This document shows, one piece after another, positions 1 to 7,678 of a stretch of DNA of 24,489 bases. Below the pieces are notes generated by a model. That model worked only from the letters and a program-made list of their open reading frames with translations. It did not search any database and had not been told where the DNA came from. The DNA comes from Fibrobacter sp. Its GTDB lineage: Bacteria > Fibrobacterota > Fibrobacteria > Fibrobacterales > Fibrobacteraceae. Position 1 is the stretch's first letter; each line of letters begins with the position of its first letter. The stretch covers positions 1-24,489 of the forward strand of contig JAFWRL010000111.1 in NCBI GenBank assembly GCA_017520105.1, in the 5' to 3' direction. Position numbers and translations under genes: made by a program.

Positions 1-378
1 GCGCTCGTAGAACGAAACGATACGTCGGACTTCGCCACAGGTGAACAGCCATGCACGATTGTGGGGCAACCGCCTTTGGATTTCGCGAAACAGAATTTTT
101 CCGTACCCCTTGCCTTGGCATTCCGGCAGCACCATCAGGCGGCCAATGTAAAGCGAACCATCCTCGACGCGACCGCGAACCGAGCCAACAATTTTTCCGT
201 CATCGGAAAGCATTTTAAGCGTCATGTATTTCGGGAAATCTTCACGCGCCTGCTCTAGCGATTCTTTCAAGCCGGGAGCATCGAGCCAATCTACTTCTGC
301 GGCAATGGCAAAGAACGCCTTGTCGTGCAATTCCAAAAGCTCTGGAACATCTTCTATGTTTGCTATTTCGATTTTCAT
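1..378 (-). CDS. GNAT-family N-acetyltransferase (partial, C-terminus off the left edge)
   Basis: The reverse strand is open for 126 codons from an ATG at 378 to the window edge, so the C-terminus is missing. The protein starts MKIEIANIEDVPELLELHD, a typical GNAT beta1-alpha1 opening. Residues around 80-105 read YIGRLMVLPECQGKGYGKIL: the beta4 strand followed by the acetyl-CoA pyrophosphate loop Q-x-x-G-x-G/A (here QGKGYG). The visible end (FTCGEVRRIVSFYER) matches the beta5 and alpha4 region, where many members carry a conserved Tyr. By family it should move an acetyl group from acetyl-CoA to a small-molecule or protein amine; the substrate cannot be read. It is divergent from the next gene, with a 97-bp AT-rich spacer that shows no clear promoter. 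Confidence 0.85.
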   Translation of the reverse strand, partial: MKIEIANIEDVPELLELHDKAFFAIAAEVDWLDAPGLKESLEQAREDFPKYMTLKMLSDDGKIVGSVRGRVEDGSLYIGRLMVLPECQGKGYGKILFREIQRRLPHNRAWLFTCGEVRRIVSFYER

Positions 379-475
379 TTGACGAATCCAATCCGTTTAA
401 CCATCATTTCCTCAAATTTCTATTCCCCAAAATAAAAAATTTATTAAACTTAAAATACATTTACCGGGGGACGAA

Positions 476-928
476 ATGTCAGATCAAGTTTACAAGATAA
501 TTCCCAAAAGTCCATACACGAAGGTTTCTCAGGACAAGTTAAACGCAGCAAAGTCGTTTATAGAATCTGCGGTTACATGCGATTGTGTCGATTTGGAAGT
601 CACGGATAATCCGGAGTTTATTGATTGTGGAAGCAATCTCGTGAATATAACATGTCCTAAATGCGGAAAAGAAATAAGCTTTGACTGGTGGAATGAAGCT
701 ATGGGTATCGCATGTGAAGATGAATTTAAAAAGCTCGATATTACCCTTCCGTGTTGCGGCGAAACTTCGTCGCTGAACGACTTAAGATATGATTTTAAAT
801 GTGGATTTGCTTGTTGTAGTATAAATGTTACGAATCCAGAAAAATTAATAGACGAAGACGAAACATTGATTGAATCTATTCAGAAAATCTTGGATTGCGA
901 GATAAATGTGATAATCGCTCATTACTAA
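476..928 (+). CDS. Cysteine-rich conserved hypothetical protein, probable metal-binding
   Basis: A 150-residue soluble protein behind a good GGGGG ribosome site 5 nt before the ATG. There is no signal peptide or membrane segment. It has 12 cysteines: C35 and C37, C51, a zinc-ribbon-like CPKC at 60-63, C80, adjacent pairs at C93-C94 and C113-C114, C109 and C141. The core pattern TCPKCG, then DWW, then LPCCGE, then SLNDLRYD and GFACC looks like a conserved cytosolic family with a zinc knuckle. I recall similar proteins from bacterial gene neighbourhoods of the toxin-immunity kind but cannot name a Pfam family. It is AT-rich compared with the next gene and is followed by an ankyrin protein on the same strand, 124 bp away. 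Function unknown. Confidence 0.7.
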   Translation: MSDQVYKIIPKSPYTKVSQDKLNAAKSFIESAVTCDCVDLEVTDNPEFIDCGSNLVNITCPKCGKEISFDWWNEAMGIACEDEFKKLDITLPCCGETSSLNDLRYDFKCGFACCSINVTNPEKLIDEDETLIESIQKILDCEINVIIAHY

Positions 929-1052
929 TGATTATAAAGAATGATATATTTAACAGCATAGATAAATGATTAATTGCTGCAACGGAGGGATATGCGAATG
1001 GGAAACTGTAAAAATGTAGAATTTTCATTTCAAGAATTAAGGACAAAAGATT

Positions 1053-2105
1053 ATGGCAAAGAAACGCAAGACGCTCCCAGAAGATTTTCAGGAAATTATC
1101 GACAGCGGCGATATGGACAAATTCAAGGCGGTATTCGAGAAATGCGAGGTGTCCGCCACAGCACGCAGCAGAACGACAGAAAATGCGTTTTCGTTCAAAG
1201 GTCTAACCGAGGGACATGTCGCATTCCTTGCCGAGAATGGCATCGATTTGAATGCGGATTGCGGCTGGGGCGAAACGCCGGCGACGAAGCTTGCGGACGA
1301 CGTGAATCTGCTGAAAATTCTAATCGCACACGGAGCTGATATCAACTTTGCAGCCGATGCACGTGCCGGAAACGCGCTCTTTGCCAACGCACGCAACCAC
1401 AAGGCACAGGCCGTGGAGAATCTCCTCGCATGCGGAGCGGATCCCGAGTCCTGCGGCGGTTGGGATAAATTCACGGTCCTTGACGAATCTCTCCGCTCAT
1501 GCAACAACGCGAACATCGTAAGCATGGTACGCATCGCCAAAGCTCTGCTTGCGGCAGGCGCAAAGACTTCCGACAAGACCAAAAGCTTTGTCACGAAAAT
1601 CGGCGAGAGCTTTGAATTCTACCGTTCGAAATTTGCACGTGAACGTGTAGAAGAGTTCAGCGACGCTCTTGACGAACTGTACAGAATTTTCGATGTGACG
1701 CCCGTGCCGAGACGAGAACTCCACAACGAGAAAAAGCCGATAACCGTGAAAAGTTCGACATGGCAAAAACAGTTTGACGAACTCTGGGAGCTCCTTGTCC
1801 CCGGCAGCGGCCATGCGGACACGGTGCAGGGCGAAGTCATACGCGCCATAGGGCGTATCACGAACGAAATCCTCGACAACGGCGGAATGAACTGGGACGA
1901 AGACTACAGGAAAATGGCGGCCTCGCTGCCAGCGTATTTCAAGACAGCCGACGGAGAAACTACGGAAAAGGCCTGCGCTCTCGCTGAAACGATAAGCAAC
2001 AAGAGCTGCAAGGAAATGCTCTATCAGCTGACCGAGTTGGCGGTGAAATGGGTGCTCGAAAACAACGAGCCCAAAGCTTTCGAAAAAGTCGAATACAGCC
2101 GCTGA
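1053..2105 (+). CDS. Ankyrin-repeat domain protein
   Basis: A 350-residue cytosolic protein with AAGGA 9 nt before the ATG. Residues about 50-150 contain degenerate ankyrin repeats: LAENGIDLNA followed by GWGETPATKLA, then LKILIAHGADINFAAD, then AVENLLACGADPESCGGWDK and LLAAGAKTSDK. These are the usual helix-helix-loop units with G-A-D turns. The C-terminal half (about 230-350) is a separate mostly helical region with the stretch VQGEVIRAIGRITNEILDNG, then GMNWDEDYRKM. This C-terminal block recurs in bacterial ankyrin proteins of the kind found beside immunity genes, as far as I recall. Ankyrin arrays bind other proteins; the partner is unknown. It converges on the flavoprotein gene with only 18 bp between stops and no visible terminator. 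Confidence 0.8.
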   Translation: MAKKRKTLPEDFQEIIDSGDMDKFKAVFEKCEVSATARSRTTENAFSFKGLTEGHVAFLAENGIDLNADCGWGETPATKLADDVNLLKILIAHGADINFAADARAGNALFANARNHKAQAVENLLACGADPESCGGWDKFTVLDESLRSCNNANIVSMVRIAKALLAAGAKTSDKTKSFVTKIGESFEFYRSKFARERVEEFSDALDELYRIFDVTPVPRRELHNEKKPITVKSSTWQKQFDELWELLVPGSGHADTVQGEVIRAIGRITNEILDNGGMNWDEDYRKMAASLPAYFKTADGETTEKACALAETISNKSCKEMLYQLTELAVKWVLENNEPKAFEKVEYSR

Positions 2106-2123
2106 CAATAGGCGTTTCTATTT

Positions 2124-2657
2124 TTAGATACTTTGTCCTAATTCAAAAGCTTGCTTTAGCGAATCACCGTTCTCGACATCGCCTTTGTCCTTTACACCAC
2201 GCACAAGCACACGGCCCATATCTTGCAGCTTGAAGAACTTGAGGCAAAGTTCATACTGCGCAAGGATGCTGTCGAACAGTTCCGGAAGCGAGGCCGCTCC
2301 CACTAAGAGCAAAGCCATCTTGTGGATGTGAAATGTATCGCGGATCGGATTGTGAAAACGATCGATGACCGCTTTGAGCTGTGCACTCAAGCCGTAAAAA
2401 TACACCGGCGACGCGATGACGAGCATTTCGGCTTTCGATATTTTCTCATAGACGATTTGCATGTCGTCTTTCTGGCAGCACGCATGGTCTTCGCGGGCAA
2501 AGCAAGAATTGCAACCGATGCAAGGATTGATTTTGTAATCGTGAACGGAAACGACTTCAACTTGGTGCTTTGGCGAAGCGCCTTTGACGAACGCTTCCAC
2601 CAGCAAATCCGTATTGCCGCCCTTGCGCGGGCTACCAGAAAGAATCAGAATGTTCAT
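2124..2657 (-). CDS. Flavodoxin-fold NAD(P)H-dependent FMN reductase, iron-sulfur flavoprotein type
   Basis: The reading frame opens at 2687, but the conserved start MNILILSGSPRKGGNTD begins at the ATG at 2657, giving 177 residues. The extra ten residues (MMRLYCYGCH) would precede the first beta strand and have no Shine-Dalgarno, so the inner ATG is chosen. SGSPRKGGNTD (residues 7-17) is the FMN phosphate-binding loop. ASPVYFYGLSAQLKAVIDR (82-100) is the second conserved flavin-binding block. Cys46, Cys49, Cys52 and Cys60 fit C-x2-C-x2-C-x(4-7)-C, the compact cluster motif of iron-sulfur flavoproteins (Isf), so a 4Fe-4S centre next to FMN is likely. Such proteins move electrons from NAD(P)H or ferredoxin to quinones, oxygen or unknown acceptors. 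The gene stands alone. Confidence 0.85.
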   Translation of the reverse strand: MNILILSGSPRKGGNTDLLVEAFVKGASPKHQVEVVSVHDYKINPCIGCNSCFAREDHACCQKDDMQIVYEKISKAEMLVIASPVYFYGLSAQLKAVIDRFHNPIRDTFHIHKMALLLVGAASLPELFDSILAQYELCLKFFKLQDMGRVLVRGVKDKGDVENGDSLKQAFELGQSI

Positions 2658-2732
2658 GTGACACCCATAACAATATAGTCTCATCATAATTTACTAAATG
2701 CAAATGAGACAGAGATTTCTGTAGAAATAGCA

Positions 2733-2860
2733 GTTGTAAAAAACTTGAGCTAGATGGCGGATCTAGTCCGCCATGACGTTGAGTCTATTCATCTTGATGT
2801 TATTCTGTAATTTATAGAACTACCGAAGTAATCAAAATGAACGGAGGCATTTTTTACAAC
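2733..2860. repeat. 128-bp segment bounded by an 11-bp perfect inverted repeat, with an internal hairpin
   Basis: GTTGTAAAAAA at 2733-2743 is repeated inverted as TTTTTTACAAC at 2850-2860. Inside lies a perfect 8-bp stem, ATGGCGGA at 2754-2761 and TCCGCCAT at 2767-2774, with loop TCTAG. The hairpin has no following T-run on either strand, so it is not a convincing terminator. Its sequence, ending in CATGACG, resembles the short palindromic dispersed repeats seen elsewhere in this window. The whole lies between two divergent genes (flavoprotein and RDD protein). It could be a remnant of a non-autonomous repeat element or a pair of regulatory palindromes. Confidence 0.4.
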
Positions 2861-2916
2861 AAAATGATTGTATATTTTGAAACAAAATTTAATTATAGTC
2901 AATTAAGGGTAAAAAA

Positions 2917-4716
2917 ATGGATGAGATTGTAGCAACGACAGACGAAGTAACAACAATAAATCTCGCGACAAGAAAGAGAAGATTTTTCGCGTTTTTAATA
3001 GATTCCTTAATCATCGTTTTATTCGGTAAACTGCTCGGTTTGTTATTCGGAGATTTTTTCATTGAACTTGGAGATTTCGGAAAAATCGTAGGCTTCACCG
3101 TAGTCTTATTTTACTTCGGAATTGGCAACAGCAAGATTTTAAACGGCCAGACAGTCGCTAAAAAGTTGCTCAAAATCCGCGTGGTCGGCAAAAGTTCCGA
3201 AGCAATTTCTGTTCCCAAGAGTTTCTTGAGAGCCATCCCTTTTGCCGCTTATATTTTGCTAAACGGTTTGCCGGTTTCTGATTCTGCGGACCTTTACCCA
3301 AGCCTCATTCTCGGTACAATCCTATTTTCCATTCCAGTTCTTGAAACTTACTTTATCATAGTCAACAACAAATCCTTACAGTCATTGCACGACATGATTG
3401 CAAAGACATTCGTCGTCTCCGTAAAAAGCGAAGGAAACATCAACATTGCCAACCAAAAAGTATTTCTTTATGCGGGCATCGCATTGCCAATCCTAATTTT
3501 AATTGTAACCCTCGCAGGCAGTGCTACAGTTTCAAACAAGCTCATATATGTCACGGACATGCAAAAGATTATTAGCGTTGCAAGCCACGAACTGCCAATT
3601 TCAAGCATATCAATGTACCGCAACAAGACAACGACCACAAATTTAAATGGAGAGACAACCCAAGTCAAGCTCATAGAAGTCACCGCCACCAAGATTAACA
3701 AAGATGAAAACGATACTTTATTAGCTGTAAAAATTGCAAAAGTCATTTTCGATTCAGGTTTTAAATTTGAAGATGGCGAAACTCTTTCAATCACCATTAT
3801 TTATGGTTACGACATCGGCATTGCAAGCAATTACTTTTCGAACAAATTCAACGATTCCATCGAGAATTGGAAAAAGGTCATCCCCTTCGCTGACTTAGTC
3901 GGCAAACAAACCCAAGAAAAGCCTAAAGTTGACGAGGAGTACGAATTCTTGTGGAGAGCTGTCGCTAGGTCCCAGCATATTGTTTCGGGCGTGCTTCACG
4001 TCGATACGAATAAAATCAACGAAATCAAGCAGAAAGCAACAGAACGCATTGAAATAAACTTCGTCATTGACTCCGTTTATAAAGGGGATATCTCAGCAAA
4101 AGAAATCGTCATCAGAAAAACAATCTGCGCTGGGCAAGAAACCGGGATTCACTGCTACGATTCTAGCTTATTCAAATACAACAATCAAAGAATCATTGCG
4201 CCCATAAACGAAAGTGCTTCCGATACAAACAAGTATGCATTTACGGGCAGTAACGCAAAATCTATTTTATTAGAAACCGAGGAGAACAAAGCCAAAATTA
4301 TAAGTGAAATAGCCAAGCAAAAAGATATCATCGAAAACAAGCAATACAGTTCCGTTTGCAAAATCGCACAGCATTTCACAGAAGTCAAAGCAATCATTGA
4401 AGACATGCTGATTGATTCAACTGCAAAACGCGCCTATGATAGTCTTGAGAAATTGGGAAAATCCTCCGCCGCAGCCATAATTTGCCTGATGGACGACCGA
4501 AGGGAACTTGCGGTGCCTCTCATCACACTTGAATATCCCCCTGCAAGCAAAAACGTGAAGCAATACACTCCAAAGCAAGTCGTGGATGTTCTTGCAACGT
4601 TCCTAAGGCAGTTTGCCGGGAACGATTTCGGCTACATTTACAACGGAGCAAGCGAAAAACAAAGAGCCAACACGGTCAACGGTTGGCGCATATTCTTGTG
4701 GCACATTGCCCACTGA
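2917..4716 (+). CDS. RDD-family membrane protein with large C-terminal domain of unknown function
   Basis: A 599-residue protein with an AAGGG ribosome site 7 nt upstream of the ATG. Residues 17-170 are an RDD domain: ATRKRRFFAFLIDSLII carries the Arg and Asp at the start of the first membrane segment, NGQTVAKKLLKIRVV (76-90) is the signature loop, and LHDMIAKTFVV (157-167) ends the domain. Predicted membrane segments lie near 23-47, 55-69, 104-118, 128-148 and 182-202. The last 390 residues follow the fifth segment and have no membrane stretch. They include an unknown region (205-320), a beta-rich part with FVIDSVYKGDI and two cysteines (about 400-413), and a helical end (about 470-560). RDD proteins are poorly characterised and some are linked to transport. 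The role here cannot be assigned. The stop is 9 bp from that of the convergent methyltransferase gene. Confidence 0.8.
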   Translation: MDEIVATTDEVTTINLATRKRRFFAFLIDSLIIVLFGKLLGLLFGDFFIELGDFGKIVGFTVVLFYFGIGNSKILNGQTVAKKLLKIRVVGKSSEAISVPKSFLRAIPFAAYILLNGLPVSDSADLYPSLILGTILFSIPVLETYFIIVNNKSLQSLHDMIAKTFVVSVKSEGNINIANQKVFLYAGIALPILILIVTLAGSATVSNKLIYVTDMQKIISVASHELPISSISMYRNKTTTTNLNGETTQVKLIEVTATKINKDENDTLLAVKIAKVIFDSGFKFEDGETLSITIIYGYDIGIASNYFSNKFNDSIENWKKVIPFADLVGKQTQEKPKVDEEYEFLWRAVARSQHIVSGVLHVDTNKINEIKQKATERIEINFVIDSVYKGDISAKEIVIRKTICAGQETGIHCYDSSLFKYNNQRIIAPINESASDTNKYAFTGSNAKSILLETEENKAKIISEIAKQKDIIENKQYSSVCKIAQHFTEVKAIIEDMLIDSTAKRAYDSLEKLGKSSAAAIICLMDDRRELAVPLITLEYPPASKNVKQYTPKQVVDVLATFLRQFAGNDFGYIYNGASEKQRANTVNGWRIFLWHIAH

Positions 4717-4725
4717 TTATAATTT

Positions 4726-5205
4726 CTAAAACCGCCGCGAGTGTTTGCAATACTCTTCGTATTCTTCGCCGAAATCGCGGCGGAGGCGTTTTTCTTCGCT
4801 GAGCACTTGCACCATCATAATGGCGAAGAAAGCCACGAGCACGACGACGGCTTGCCAAGTCCACAGCCATACGGCAGCACCCGCGAGATAAATTAACGTA
4901 CCCGTCAGCATCGGATTGCGGTTTATCTTGTACGGGCCTTCAACCATCAGGTGTTTTGTACGCGGGGCTACTTCGTGGCCAAAAGCATCCATCGGATTCC
5001 CCTTGCCGCGACTGCGCATATAAACGATAGTCCACACGCTCAGCACAAGGCCAACAAGCATCACGACAGGCGCCACGACACAGCGCCACGTATCGATTGG
5101 CCAAAGCGCGGGCATCCCCGACGCAAGCCACATGATTGTCGGAATCAGGCAGACAAAGAGAATGCCGCCCAACAGATATCCAAAGAAATCGCGCACTCGT
5201 TTCAT
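4726..5205 (-). CDS. Isoprenylcysteine carboxyl methyltransferase / PEMT-like membrane protein
   Basis: A 159-residue integral membrane protein with a strong AAGGAGAAC site 6 nt before the ATG. Hydrophobic segments lie near 8-30, 42-63 and 100-133. The C-terminal half carries the SAM-binding signature of the ICMT/phospholipid methyltransferase superfamily: VEGPYKINRNPMLTG (88-102, with the conserved R-x-P-type element RNP) and then EEKRLRRDFGEEYEEYC (137-153), ending in an R-rich tail. In bacteria such proteins methylate lipids, isoprenoids or other small hydrophobic molecules, and the real substrate is usually unknown. No prenylated protein is expected here. It is divergent from the lipoprotein gene at 5322. 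Confidence 0.85.
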   Translation of the reverse strand: MKRVRDFFGYLLGGILFVCLIPTIMWLASGMPALWPIDTWRCVVAPVVMLVGLVLSVWTIVYMRSRGKGNPMDAFGHEVAPRTKHLMVEGPYKINRNPMLTGTLIYLAGAAVWLWTWQAVVVLVAFFAIMMVQVLSEEKRLRRDFGEEYEEYCKHSRRF

Positions 5206-5270
5206 ATTTGTTCTCCTTTTTCTTGTATAAAATAAAAAAATTACTTGTTTTCAATTTTTTTGAATTTTCT

Positions 5271-5323
5271 TATCATTACAAATGATACGAAATGAACTTT
5301 TTGTTTTATATTAATGATATCAT
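5271..5323. promoter_or_regulatory. AATGATA palindromes in a divergent promoter region
   Basis: The spacer between the methyltransferase (minus) and the lipoprotein (plus) contains TATCATT-aca-AATGATA (5271-5287, a perfect 7-bp inverted repeat). A second palindrome, ATGATATCAT (5314-5323), repeats the AATGATA half-site and reaches into the lipoprotein start codon. Spacing between the two centres is about 40 bp. Repeated half-sites in a divergent spacer suggest a regulator-binding region, but the DNA is very AT-rich and chance cannot be excluded. Confidence 0.35.
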
Positions 5324-6035
5324 GTCAGTTCTGAGGAAAATTCTTTTAGGGATTGCTGTTATTTTTTTGATGACGGGTTGTACTATGCGTCCGCCTTCTG
5401 CGGGTGCTTTTATGGCGGCGTACCATAACCTCGCTGATTCTTCTAGAACGATGATAGGCGGATCTTTCTCAAAATATGCGGCGTTATCCCCTAAACCTGG
5501 AGAGACGGCAGAAGATTCTATCCGGTTTAGCAACTGGAATTATGTTGTTAAACATGAATGGAAAATCGATGGGAGTTTTTCTTTTTTCCATTTTATAAAT
5601 CATTTTGAAATTGGTTGCGGTTTTCAATTCATGAACCCATATATCACATTAGGTTTTGCTTCGGAGCATTTCGGTGTAATGGGCTGGACCGACTGGGGGC
5701 TTTTGGGACTATTTTATAAAGAACCTGAAGCGATTCGGGGCGGAGTGAGCTTGATGGAGCAAATTTCCCCGACGCCAAAAATGCTAATCGGGTTAATCCA
5801 GTTCGCATCTCGAACGAGAGCCTATTATTGGGCGGGAGATGATAATTTTCGCGAGCCTTATCCTTACAGTTTTATTGAATATGGTGGCGGAGCTTACTTT
5901 ATATATAAAATAAAATCCAGGTTGCATTTGGGGATGGAATTTAAGTACAGCTATGATATAACTTACTGTGCACATCGTCTTGCTTTTAATTTCAATGCAC
6001 TTTGGGGTTTTAAGACAAAATATGAAGCGTCTTAG
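5322..6035 (+). CDS. Predicted lipoprotein, Fibrobacter-type outer-membrane/surface protein
   Basis: The frame opens at 5292, but the signal peptide fits an ATG at 5322 (MSVLRKILLGIAVIFLMTGC), giving 237 residues; the ten residues before it would spoil the n-region. Neither start has a clear Shine-Dalgarno. The h-region is followed by the lipobox-like LMTGC, so Cys20 is the likely lipidated residue. The mature part is rich in aromatic and glycine residues with alternating strands (EIGCGFQFMNPYITLGFASE, then GGGAYFIYKIKSRLHLGMEF). This suggests a small beta-structured protein at the outer membrane. No named domain is recognised. Its last 14 bases overlap the next short ORF. Confidence 0.65.
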   Translation: MSVLRKILLGIAVIFLMTGCTMRPPSAGAFMAAYHNLADSSRTMIGGSFSKYAALSPKPGETAEDSIRFSNWNYVVKHEWKIDGSFSFFHFINHFEIGCGFQFMNPYITLGFASEHFGVMGWTDWGLLGLFYKEPEAIRGGVSLMEQISPTPKMLIGLIQFASRTRAYYWAGDDNFREPYPYSFIEYGGGAYFIYKIKSRLHLGMEFKYSYDITYCAHRLAFNFNALWGFKTKYEAS

Positions 6036-6189
6036 TTTATTCAGTGCATTGTTTGTTGCGACAGGGTTCGTCACTTGTGGCGATGACGGGAGTAGTTTCG
6101 GCCAAGAAGGTGGTGAAAGCAGCGCCCTTGAAGAATCGAGTTCTTCGGATTTCGCACAGGCTACCGTAAATGATAATAGAGTTCATTGA
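6022..6189 (+). CDS. Very short lipoprotein ORF, possibly a truncated Fibrobacter lipoprotein
   Basis: A 55-residue frame that starts 14 bases before the stop of the preceding gene. It reads MKRLSLFSALFVATGFVTCGDD, a normal lipoprotein signal followed by Cys19 and the acidic CGDDGSS start common in Fibrobacter lipoproteins. A short Ser/Glu stretch (ESSALEESSSSDF) follows, then a stop. In Fibrobacter such starts usually lead through a Ser-rich linker into a globular domain. Here nothing follows, so this is either a tiny surface lipoprotein translationally coupled to its neighbour or the 5' stub of a broken gene. The Shine-Dalgarno is weak (AAGA). Confidence 0.5.
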   Translation: MKRLSLFSALFVATGFVTCGDDGSSFGQEGGESSALEESSSSDFAQATVNDNRVH

Positions 6190-6252
6190 AGCACCGTCCT
6201 TTCTGTCCCCGCAATTTAAAAACTAAATTTACGCCCGTTTTCAAGGTACTGC

Positions 6253-7593
6253 ATGGCGGCATCAAAGACGAACATCGATATGCTGAACGGGCCCCTCGGG
6301 AGAAAAATCCTGAGGTTCGCCATCCCTATTGCCTTGAACAGCATTTTCCAGCAGATGTTCAACCTGGCGGATGTCGCCGTGGTGGGGCAGTTCGCGGGCG
6401 ACAAGGCTTTGGCGGCCGTGGGCGCGAACACGTTCGTCATTAACATGCTCATCAACCTGTTCGTCGGGATTTCCGTGGGCGCGAACGTGGTGGTGGCCAA
6501 CTCCATCGGTGCACGCAGCTACCGCTCCGTGACCCGCAGCGTCCATACGTCGGTGATGGTGGCGTTCTTCAGCGGGATATTCCTCTCGTTCGTGGGAATC
6601 TTTTTTGCAAGGCCAATTCTCGAACTAATTTCGACGCCGGAAGATGTGTTGGACATGGCGGTGCTTTACCTGCAAATCTACTTTGCCGGGATGCCCTTCG
6701 TGATGATCTACAACTTTGTCTCCGCTATCCTGCGCAGCAAGGGCGACACAAAGCGGCCGCTTTACGTGCTCATGGTGGCGGGAGCCGTAAACGTGGTGTT
6801 GAACCTGATTCTGGTGGCGGGTTTTGACATGGGCGTATCGGGCGTGGCCATTGCGACGGTCATCGCCAACGTCATCAGCGGAATTACCTTGTTCTACATG
6901 CTCTTACATGAAGTGGGCCCCTTCAAGCTGGAATTCTGGAAGTTGCGCGTGACGCCTCTTTTCTTGAGCCGCATATTGCGCGTGGGGCTACCGACGGGGC
7001 TTCGCGGCGTTGTATTCTCATTCAGTAACGTCTGTTTGCAATCGGCCATCAACAGCCTCGGTTCCGCTACGGTGGCAGCTTCGTCCATCGCCCTCAATTA
7101 CGAATTCGTGGTATATTACTGGCTGAATTCGTTTTCGCAGGCTTGCGTGACTTTCGTGGGACAAAACTTCGGCGCAAAGAACATGGAACGTTGCCGCCGC
7201 ACGGTCCGCTGGACGCTTCTGCTCGGGTGTTCGTCCACCATTATGTTAAGCGCGTTATGCTGTATTTTCGCAAGGCCCATGCTGAGCGTATTCACATCCA
7301 ATACCGAAATCATTGAAATCGCATCTATCCGCATGTACGTTGTGGTGGGGCTTCTAGTAATTAATGTTTTCTTGGATGTATTTTCGGGCGCACTTTCTGG
7401 AATGGGCAAGTCCCTAGCTCCGGCGCTCACTTGTATGGTGGGCGTCTGCGGCATCCGCATTCTCTGGGTGATTTTCATTTTCCCCAAATACAACTCGTTC
7501 GCCTCGCTGATGGTAGTTTATCCCATAAGCTGGGTTATCACGATTGCGGTCATCATGGGAATCTATTTTTACAATATTAAGCGGCTAAAATAG
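6253..7593 (+). CDS. MATE-family multidrug/Na+ antiporter
   Basis: A 446-residue polytopic inner-membrane protein with AAGG 6 nt before the ATG. It has twelve hydrophobic segments in two homologous halves, the normal MATE length. The first helix region reads GRKILRFAIPIALNSIFQQMFNLADVAVVG, the conserved MATE start, with FNLADVAVVGQFAG in the expected place. The middle contains AILRSKGDTKRPLYV (loop 4-5) and the second half has FVGQNFGAKNMERCRR, the mirrored counterpart. By family it exports cationic drugs or metabolites using Na+ or H+; the substrate is not readable. The first 350 bases are clearly more GC-rich than the lipoprotein genes upstream. A dispersed repeat begins at the stop codon. 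Confidence 0.93.
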   Translation: MAASKTNIDMLNGPLGRKILRFAIPIALNSIFQQMFNLADVAVVGQFAGDKALAAVGANTFVINMLINLFVGISVGANVVVANSIGARSYRSVTRSVHTSVMVAFFSGIFLSFVGIFFARPILELISTPEDVLDMAVLYLQIYFAGMPFVMIYNFVSAILRSKGDTKRPLYVLMVAGAVNVVLNLILVAGFDMGVSGVAIATVIANVISGITLFYMLLHEVGPFKLEFWKLRVTPLFLSRILRVGLPTGLRGVVFSFSNVCLQSAINSLGSATVAASSIALNYEFVVYYWLNSFSQACVTFVGQNFGAKNMERCRRTVRWTLLLGCSSTIMLSALCCIFARPMLSVFTSNTEIIEIASIRMYVVVGLLVINVFLDVFSGALSGMGKSLAPALTCMVGVCGIRILWVIFIFPKYNSFASLMVVYPISWVITIAVIMGIYFYNIKRLK

Positions 7594-7670
7594 ATCCTTC
7601 GCACGCTACGCGTTCAATAACTGCACTGGAACCTTCGACTCCGTGCTACGCACTTCGCTCAGGATGACGC
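7592..7670. repeat. Dispersed palindromic repeat between convergent MATE and rseP genes
   Basis: The 85-bp spacer between two gene 3' ends is almost wholly filled by a repeat. It starts TAGATCCTTCGC and ends with CTTCGACTCCGTGCTACGCA followed by CTTCGCTCAGGATGACG. The end matches, in inverse orientation, the copy at 21154-21196 and is related to the arm at 17376-17410. The family resembles the GGATCCTTCG...CTCAGGATGACG palindromes scattered between genes in many bacterial genomes. It may act in 3'-end formation for both genes, since no ordinary terminator is seen here. Confidence 0.6.
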
Positions 7671-7678
7671 CCAACACG

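Noticed and set aside
1088..2108. Two long minus-strand frames across the ankyrin gene
   Set aside because: The plus-strand frame has ankyrin motifs and a ribosome site; these have neither.
2658..2687. N-terminal extension of the flavoprotein (MMRLYCYGCH)
   Set aside because: It precedes the first beta strand of the flavodoxin fold and lacks a ribosome site.
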